This document shows positions 7,155 through 11,698 of a stretch of 11,698 nt of DNA, piece by piece. The DNA is taken from the NCBI GenBank assembly GCA_038240295.1, contig JBBSDW010000105.1, positions 1 through 11,698 of the forward strand, written 5' to 3'. Position 1 is the stretch's first letter; each line of letters opens with the position of its first letter. The notes beneath the pieces were generated by a model. It did no database searches and had not been told where the DNA came from. It was given only the letters and a program-made list of their open reading frames with translations. The DNA is from JABDDM01 sp038240295. GTDB lineage: Bacteria; Bacteroidota; Ignavibacteria; Palsa-1295. The position numbers and the translations under genes were made by a program.

Positions 7155-8588
7155 CTAAAACCTGCAGAGGAATGCACCGAGGACGCGCGTCTCCGATGTT
7201 ACAAGGTCGGGCTTCCACGTCGGTGTAAGCGGGGTGGTGGTGTAGCCATCTGGCGAAGTGACCCCGCCCGGCCCCGCGAAATAGGGCACATCTGCTTCAC
7301 GATGCACGAACTCGAGTCTCCATGTTAATAGCTCGTTCGGCATCCAGTCAAATGTCGTCGAGACGTCCCACCCCGAAAATTGATCTCCAGCGTTATTCGT
7401 GAATTGGTGCGTACCGGTCGCGCCGGCATACGGCGTTGGGATCGCACTTGCCTCGCCCGTCGGCAGGAGCACCAAATACCTGCCTGGATTGTGAATGAAG
7501 CCGCCCCCAAACGTCCATCCAACGTGGTCGTTGGCAAGCCAAAGCCGATTGTAAACCATCCCGCTAATGAAAAACTGCGCGGGGCCATTCACGGCGTCCG
7601 AATGAAATCCATTCACGCCTCCGCCCGTCTCCTCGCCGACATCAGTTGTGAGCGAAAATGCGGCGCGATGGAGGAAGCCTCCCGGCGAGTTGAAGTATCG
7701 TAGTTCCACGCTATTATCTGTATGCAAGCGAATGCGGTCGGGATGATCCTGTGTGTCGGTGCCGTAGTAATTGTTCGATAGCACTTCTACCGCTTCGGTT
7801 GGCCTCCAAAGGATCTGGCATCCGAGCCCCGGACCGTTGTTGAATTTCGCGTAGGACTGCCAGCCATTGACGATCCAAAGTTCGATTTTGAGGCGATCAG
7901 TTGGAAACGTCTGAATACGAAGGCCATTGAAGAACCACGGAGTGTTATCTGAGGTGAAGGAAGGCTGATACGACCAGTTCTCCGCGTTGTAATAGGAGAA
8001 AAGACCGACATAGGACATGAAGATACCCGCATCGACGTTGATGCCATGCCACACGTCGAAGTGATACCCGGCGTTTGCCTCGCTGATATAGCGGTAAGCG
8101 GCAGCGAGATCCTGCTGTCCATGCAGGACGCTGAAATCGTTGCGAGGGACGAGCGTTGAACGGGTGCCGATCTGGAGCAACACTCTTGCACGCACATTAT
8201 CATAATGGTAGTCGCCTCCAAATGCCGCGAGCGATAGCTCAAATTCGTTATCGCGTGCCAATGCCGTCGAGCCGACAACGGTGTGATCGATCGGATGTTT
8301 GTTCGACGCAGTGTAATTCATGTCAAGCAGGAATTCACCGGTGAAATATTTCGAATCAAGCAATGCCGTATGCTGGCGGTCGTTTCCATTGAGCCAGGTG
8401 AAATCACCGAAGGCAAACGGTTCGGAAGGGAGTGTGTCCGTCTTTACGGAATCAACGACGACGGTTGCACTCAGCGATGAGTCATTGAGTTGATAGCGCG
8501 TGTCACTATAAGCTGTTTGCGGAAGCAGACCGAGAGAGCACGAAAGAAAAAGTAGATTCGATGCAAAGTTCATTGAATTCTGAGTCAT
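7155..8588 (-). CDS. Outer-membrane beta-barrel porin (BBP2/OmpL-like), Kdp-linked
   Basis: This 477-residue protein looks like an outer-membrane barrel. It has a hydrophobic signal segment (about residues 9-22) with a probable cleavage near TAYS-D (28-29). Many alternating aromatic/polar strands follow, and the C-terminal residue is Phe (GAFLCRF), typical of barrels inserted by the BAM complex. It shares landmarks with the plus-strand porin at 10266-11398: NEF-L-L-LA, an EANAGY/QASAGV segment, N/I-DAGIF, NTPWF/NSPYF and a NGWQ motif. I place both in the putative beta-barrel porin-2 family from memory. Porins of this kind commonly accompany kdp genes in Bacteroidota and may let potassium through the outer membrane; the substrate is inferred. 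Two ATG starts are possible, 8586-8588 and 8571-8573. The signal's n-region lacks the usual Lys/Arg with either start. It is the first gene after the regulatory gap. Confidence 0.85.
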   Translation of the reverse strand: MTQNSMNFASNLLFLSCSLGLLPQTAYSDTRYQLNDSSLSATVVVDSVKTDTLPSEPFAFGDFTWLNGNDRQHTALLDSKYFTGEFLLDMNYTASNKHPIDHTVVGSTALARDNEFELSLAAFGGDYHYDNVRARVLLQIGTRSTLVPRNDFSVLHGQQDLAAAYRYISEANAGYHFDVWHGINVDAGIFMSYVGLFSYYNAENWSYQPSFTSDNTPWFFNGLRIQTFPTDRLKIELWIVNGWQSYAKFNNGPGLGCQILWRPTEAVEVLSNNYYGTDTQDHPDRIRLHTDNSVELRYFNSPGGFLHRAAFSLTTDVGEETGGGVNGFHSDAVNGPAQFFISGMVYNRLWLANDHVGWTFGGGFIHNPGRYLVLLPTGEASAIPTPYAGATGTHQFTNNAGDQFSGWDVSTTFDWMPNELLTWRLEFVHREADVPYFAGPGGVTSPDGYTTTPLTPTWKPDLVTSETRVLGAFLCRF

Positions 8589-8602
8589 TCTGCATCGGAC
8601 AG

Positions 8603-8617
8603 TGCATTAACATGCCA
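8603..8617 (-). promoter_or_regulatory. Sigma-54-like -24/-12 element with a short spacer (weak)
   Basis: On the minus strand this reads TGGCATGTTAATGCA, against the sigma-54 pattern TGGCAC-N5-TTGCA. The GG and GC cores are present, but nine rather than ten bases lie between them, which normally lowers activity strongly. If used, transcription would begin near 8592. That would favour the second porin ATG (8571-8573) as start, because only about 4 nt would precede the first. It is supported by the NtrC-type regulator next door and by the dyads 55-100 bp upstream. Confidence 0.3.
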
Positions 8618-8670
8618 CCCGCAAAAAGCGAGTGAAATTGGCGTTGTAAGAGAACCGAGTGGGGAGTGTG

Positions 8671-8708
8671 TAGCGAAATGCTATGGTACCGCTGTAGCGA
8701 TACGCTAT
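8671..8708. promoter_or_regulatory. Two dyad sites, probable enhancer sites for the sigma-54 activator
   Basis: TAGCGAAATGCTAT (8671-8684) and TAGCGATACGCTAT (8695-8708) share the pattern TAGCG-N4-GCTAT (12 of 14 bases alike) and start 24 bp apart. The second contains a perfect palindrome, TAGCG-ATA-CGCTA. Both are preceded by TG. They lie about 83-120 bp upstream of the porin start, the distance usual for sites bound by NtrC-type activators, whose Fis-type helix-turn-helix binds dyads. The regulator gene is immediately adjacent. Binding is inferred. Confidence 0.55.
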
Positions 8709-8770
8709 GATCTTTGACTGTAAAACAGCGCGGCGAACTATAGCTTAGCGACCCTTGGACAATGCGACCT

Positions 8771-10126
8771 TTACTCTATTCCGTACTGGCGGAGCTTCCG
8801 GTAGAGTGTTGTGGTGGCGATATTGAGTTGTTGCGCAGTGAGAAGTTTGTTTCCACCCAAGTGCTTCAGCGTCTGGAGGATATGAGCTTTCTCGACCTCC
8901 TCGAGTGGCAGAACTCCGTCAGCACTTGCGGCATCTGTTGGAGTCGTGTTTAGCTTCGACTGAAAGATCTCTTCTGGCAGGGATTCAATATCGATAACAT
9001 CTTTATCAGCGAAGATCAGAGCCCGCTCAAGCACATTCTTGAGCTCGCGAACATTACCTGGCCACCGGTACTCCATGAGTGCTTGCTCCGCTTCGTTCGT
9101 CAGCGAGGAGATCGAAGTGTGCGTCCGCGGATTGAGTTGCCTAATAAGGTGCACACTCAATTGCGCGATATCTTCCGTTCGGTCGCGCAATGCCGGAACA
9201 TGAATGACCACTACCTTCAGTCGGTAGAGAAGATCCTCGCGAAATAGCTTTTGAGCGACCAGTTCTTCAAGCTTCCTGTTTGTCGCAGCCAATATCCGCA
9301 CATCCGCCTTTCTCGCAACGCTGCTTCCGACAGGGAAATACTCCCCCGATTCGAGAAAGCGGAGCAATTTCACTTGCGTCGCAGCGGACATCTCGCCAAC
9401 TTCATCGAGGAAAACCGTACCGCGAGATGCCGCTTCCAGTAAGCCTTTTCGATCGCGGTCTGCGCCGGTGAACGCACCACGTACGTGGCCGAAAAGCTCA
9501 CTCTCCTGCAGGTCCTTTGGTATTGCTCCGCAATTGATCGCAATGAACGGGAAGTCGTGCCGTGGACTGTTGTTGTGGATCGTCTCAGAGACTAATTCTT
9601 TGCCACTACCTGATTCGCCGGTGATCAGGACACGTGAATCCGTCGGTGCAACGCGCCGAACGGTTTCGAGCACCTCCTGGATCGCGCGCGAACTGCCGAT
9701 GATCTTTTCGGAAGTGAATTCGCCATGTAATTCTTTTCGCAGACGTCCAATTTCCTCGCGGAGCAGGGCCGTATCCATCGCCTTCTGGACCGTCAGGAGT
9801 ATCTCACGGTGATCGGTTTCCTTCGTAATGTAATCGATCGCCCCGAGCTTCATTGCTTCGATCGCGTTCTGAACTTCTGCATGTCCGGTCAGGACGATGA
9901 CCCCTGTTTGAAGTCCCTGAGCCTTCACCACTCGTAACAGATCCAGTCCCGATTTCGGGGACATGCGCATATCGGTGATAATGAGATCGAAGCTCGAGAC
10001 CTGCAGTGCTGCAAGCGCTTCGTCAACGCTTGCGCAGAGTGTTACTGCAAATCCGTTATGTCGAAGTAACAGATCGTAGTTTTGGCGAACGGTAGATTCG
10101 TCGTCAACGAAAAGAATTGTAGGCAT
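8771..10126 (-). CDS. Sigma-54-dependent response regulator (NtrC family)
   Basis: A transcription activator of 451 residues from the ATG at 10124-10126. An upstream ATG at 10157-10159 would add 11 residues, but receivers normally begin directly as here, MPTILFVDDE. The receiver (1-115) has the acidic pair D8/D9, phospho-acceptor D52 (TDMRMS), T80 and K102. The AAA+ domain (about 140-370) has Walker A GESGSGKE (170-177), the sigma-54-contacting loop GAFTGA (217-222), Walker B VFLDE (238-242), and arginines in FREDLLYRL that include the usual finger positions. The C-terminal Fis-type helix-turn-helix spans about 408-451 (LTAQQLNIATTTLYRKLRQYGI). All key residues are intact. It probably takes phosphate from the kinase at 5483-6901 and activates the kdp cluster together with RNA polymerase-sigma-54. 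This is a different family from the OmpR-type KdpE. The product and family are sure; the target is inferred. Confidence 0.94.
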   Translation of the reverse strand: MPTILFVDDESTVRQNYDLLLRHNGFAVTLCASVDEALAALQVSSFDLIITDMRMSPKSGLDLLRVVKAQGLQTGVIVLTGHAEVQNAIEAMKLGAIDYITKETDHREILLTVQKAMDTALLREEIGRLRKELHGEFTSEKIIGSSRAIQEVLETVRRVAPTDSRVLITGESGSGKELVSETIHNNSPRHDFPFIAINCGAIPKDLQESELFGHVRGAFTGADRDRKGLLEAASRGTVFLDEVGEMSAATQVKLLRFLESGEYFPVGSSVARKADVRILAATNRKLEELVAQKLFREDLLYRLKVVVIHVPALRDRTEDIAQLSVHLIRQLNPRTHTSISSLTNEAEQALMEYRWPGNVRELKNVLERALIFADKDVIDIESLPEEIFQSKLNTTPTDAASADGVLPLEEVEKAHILQTLKHLGGNKLLTAQQLNIATTTLYRKLRQYGIE

Positions 10127-10202
10127 GATAGGTGCTAAAAGCCGTCGAGGCGCAAACATTACCCGTGAGCGCAGGTTCCAATCTGCCGCAGGTTGTGCAC
10201 GT

Positions 10203-10244
10203 TTGGACTAAGGGTTGCATGCTCAAAATTTTCACTTGTAGAAT
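10203..10244 (+). promoter_or_regulatory. Candidate promoter of the plus-strand porin (sigma-54-like overlapping sigma-70-like)
   Basis: TTGGACTAAGGGTTGCA (10203-10219) has the sigma-54 cores GG and GC at the correct ten-base distance and a perfect TTGCA half, but the -24 half departs from TGGCAC at three bases. Overlapping it, TTGCAT (10215-10220) and TAGAAT (10239-10244), 18 bp apart, could instead be a weak sigma-70 promoter. The sigma-54 reading would start transcription near 10230, 36 nt before the porin ATG. No copy of the TAGCG-N4-GCTAT dyad is seen upstream of it. Confidence 0.35.
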
Positions 10245-10265
10245 CCAACGGCTTTTTAACACTCA

Positions 10266-11398
10266 ATGGTCTCAAGATCTCGCATTCAATTTTGCCGATC
10301 GCAGTTGCTCCTGAGGTTTCTCGGCGTTTTTATGGTATTCCTGTTTGACCCCGCTGTCGCGTTCTGTCAGGAAACTCCGACCTCATCGGACACGACAGCG
10401 ACCATTATTCCTCTACCTAAAACCGCGATCATAGGTACCGCCTATCTCGAGCCCTACTTCTCCTTCGATTTTAATCAGCCTTCATCGAAGGACATCCCGT
10501 ACCTTTACAATTATAGTCGGCACAATGAATTCAATCTTAATCTCGCACTTTTTTCCGCGTCCTACGACGATTCGGAAATTCGAGGGACAATCGGTTTGCA
10601 AGTCGGTACCTACCAATTGCCAATTATTCTGCTGAACCTCCACTATTGCAGCATGTCTATCAAGCAAGCGCCGGCGTACAATTGGTGCAAAACCTCTGGA
10701 TCGATGCCGGGATCTTTCCATCGCATTTTGGGATCGAGACTGCAATAGGAAAGGATCAATGGACACTTACCCGTTCGCTCGTAGCTGAGAACAGTCCTTA
10801 CTTTGAGACGGGCGTTCATACAAGCTACTCGACGGGACCATGGGGGTTCGGGTTCTTTGTCTTGAATGGATGGCAGAACATTCGCGACCTGAATTCCAAT
10901 AAAGCGATCGGTACACAGATCCAATACGGGAAAGGAATCCTCACCGTTAACTATAGCACGTTCTTCGGTAACGAAAAGCCAGACAGCACGCCGCGAAACA
11001 GAATGTTTCACGACATCTATGTCATCGTTGCACTCTCCAAAGTTGTAAGTATTTCCGGTATATTCGATATAGGATGGGAGCAGAAGGTGCCTGGCGGGTC
11101 CTACGCTCGGTGGGACGGCGCAAGCCTGATCACCAGATTGTTATTGTCAAGCAAGTTTGCGATGGCACTTCGCGGCGAGTACTATGACGATCCTCAGCGG
11201 GTGCTTGTCACAACCGGAAGCCCTCACGGGTATAAGACGCTTGGGTATTCACTTGGAGTTGACTACATTGTTTCACCGCTCGCGACCTTGCGGATCGAAG
11301 GCAAGCATTATGCAGCGACAGATGCGATCTTCGCCCGGGAAGGAATGCCTGTGGCAGGCAGTACCATTCTGACGTCCGCGCTTGCGATATCGTTCTGA
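10266..11398 (+). pseudogene. Outer-membrane porin (BBP2/OmpL-like) interrupted by one frameshift
   Basis: This second porin of the kdp-associated type reads in two frames. The first part runs from ATG 10266 with a signal segment (about residues 14-34, ending AVAFCQ), then TAYLEPYFSFDFNQP and SRHNEFNLNLALFSASYDD. It is in frame to VGTYQ at 10602-10616. From about 10619 the protein continues one frame over as ANYSAEPPLLQHVYQASAGV, then LWIDAGIFPSHFG, ETAIGKDQWTLTRSL, AENSPYFETG, VLNGWQ and RGEYYDDP, ending LTSALAISF with the barrel's terminal Phe. Joined, it gives about 377 residues, a complete barrel length. A single missing base near 10617-10621 explains everything, and no homopolymer is present to suggest slippage. 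Without repair the first frame ends at 10748 after 160 residues. It could be a sequencing error or a genuine loss. It diverges from the regulator, with 139 bp between the two start codons. Confidence 0.85.
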
Positions 11399-11423
11399 GC
11401 GCGAGCGACGATCCTTCTGCTGT

Positions 11424-11510
11424 CAACTCGACAAGTTCTTTAGCAGTACCGATTCACGGGCGATCAGCACTCCCGAATCGGTCGGTACGACTCTTCGTGT
11501 CGATTTTTGA
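11424..11510 (-). pseudogene. Relic of a sigma-54 activator ATPase around Walker A
   Basis: On the minus strand this reads RRVVPTDSGVLIARES, then, after one missing base, GTAKELV. It aligns with residues 157-179 of the regulator at 8771-10126 (RRVAPTDSRVLITGES, then GSGKELV). By hand I count 17 of 23 residues and 50 of 69 bases identical. Walker A is damaged (first G to R, second G to A in GESGSGK) and the frame is broken, so it cannot encode an active ATPase. The similarity ends on both sides. It lies between the frameshifted porin and the DUF4337 gene. It looks like what remains of a second regulator copy; chance is unlikely but not excluded. Confidence 0.55.
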
Positions 11511-11521
11511 TCCGAACCGCG

Positions 11522-11529
11522 TATCTTTG
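11522..11529 (+). promoter_or_regulatory. Bacteroidota-type -7 box before the DUF4337 gene
   Basis: TATCTTTG matches exactly the TAnnTTTG box recognised by the primary sigma factor of Bacteroidota, and ends 28 bp before the next ATG. TTTG at 11506-11509 is too near (12 bp) for the usual -33 partner at about 19-21 bp, so the site is incomplete. Confidence 0.35.
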
Positions 11530-11557
11530 AAGCGGCTAACGCACCGCTAAATAAAAA

Positions 11558-11698
11558 ATGGAAGAACAGGAGATACCGCTCGAACAACTTGAAGACGATA
11601 TCAACGAACGCGCGGAGCACGCAACGAATGACCGATCACACTGGACGTACTGGGTAGCATTTTCCACGGCCCTAATTTCTGTACTCGCGGCGATCGCA
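11558..11698 (+). CDS. DUF4337-type membrane protein, N-terminal part (runs off the right edge)
   Basis: These are 47 codons open to the window edge from the ATG 11558-11560. The start is acidic (MEEQEIPLEQLEDDINERAE), followed by an H-rich stretch and RSHWTYWVAFSTALISVLAA, the first membrane span. The arrangement of an acidic leader with EHxxEhAEH-like residues, then W-x-x-WVA-x-STAL-x-x-LAAIA, is that of DUF4337 proteins, small membrane proteins of unknown function. The upstream stretch is A-rich (TAAATAAAAA) with no Shine-Dalgarno sequence, as usual for Bacteroidota. There is no visible link to potassium uptake, and 159 bp separate it from the porin. Confidence 0.75.
   Translation, partial: MEEQEIPLEQLEDDINERAEHATNDRSHWTYWVAFSTALISVLAAIA

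Larger units (their letters stand above)
8589..8770 (-). promoter_or_regulatory. Intergenic control region of the porin-kinase-kdp transcript
   Basis: These 182 bp separate the regulator's stop from the porin start and are the only sizeable gap within the minus-strand cluster. They hold two similar dyads (8671-8684 and 8695-8708), a looser related sequence at 8738-8751, a small inverted repeat CTGT-AAA-ACAG (8718-8728) and a sigma-54-like element next to the porin start. No open frame fills the gap and no hairpin followed by a T-run is seen, so the regulator may read through into the porin or have its own promoter. This is the most likely place from which the uptake genes are switched on. Confidence 0.6.

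Noticed and set aside
11449..11481. Inverted repeat CCGATTC...GAATCGG as a terminator of the porin
   Set aside because: There is a bulge, a long loop and no T-run. The arms arise from the Asp-Ser and Glu-Ser codons of the activator relic.
11531..11548. Inverted repeat AGCGG...CCGCT before the DUF4337 gene
   Set aside because: Five-base arms with an eight-base loop and no T-run on either strand in the right place; expected by chance.
11423..11620. Minus-strand open frame of 65 codons as a functional gene
   Set aside because: Its C-terminal part is the decayed activator fragment, and the rest overlaps the DUF4337 start and has no recognisable family.
1..11698. Insertion sequences, CRISPR arrays, tRNA or rRNA genes, phage genes
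   Set aside because: I saw no transposase or integrase motifs, no regular repeats with spacers and no RNA-gene signatures. The window is fully explained by the Kdp cluster and its neighbours apart from short gaps.

Overview
The window is mostly one minus-strand gene cluster for high-affinity potassium uptake (Kdp). Its layout and protein features point to a bacterium of the Bacteroidota/FCB group, possibly a Kapabacteria- or Ignavibacteria-like lineage. This rests on five points: the H-E-KRYQD variant in the KdpD-type protein, the sigma-54 response regulator plus outer-membrane porins next to kdp, the lack of convincing Shine-Dalgarno sequences before almost every gene, A-rich stretches before some starts, and one exact TAnnTTTG box upstream of the last gene. 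The assignment is an inference. Base composition is roughly balanced and no mobile element is visible.

Reading the minus strand from 10126 down to 1, the order is: sigma-54 (NtrC-type) response regulator; a 182-bp gap with paired dyads that look like activator sites; an outer-membrane beta-barrel porin; a small single-span membrane protein; a membrane histidine kinase; a 27-residue membrane peptide of unknown role; kdpF; kdpA; kdpB; kdpC; and the N-terminal part of a KdpD-type protein that runs off the left edge. Most junctions are tight: ATGA overlap, 8-bp overlap, or gaps of 3 to about 21 bp. A promoter in 8589-8770 probably reads the whole uptake set.

On the plus strand from 10266 lies a second porin of the same family. 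It reads as two pieces because of one frameshift near 10617-10621. Behind it (about 11424-11510, minus strand) is a short decayed relic of a sigma-54 activator ATPase around its Walker A motif. The window ends in the start of a DUF4337-type membrane protein (11558 onward, plus strand).

Proposed working model: the membrane kinase (5483-6901) and the KdpD-type protein, which carries KdpD plus USP domains, together replace the single classical KdpD sensor. They signal to the NtrC-type regulator instead of the usual OmpR-type KdpE. The regulator binds the dyads at 8671-8708 and fires a sigma-54-like promoter to make porin, sensor and KdpFABC pump together. The domain calls are strong. The signalling wiring and promoter types are inferred.
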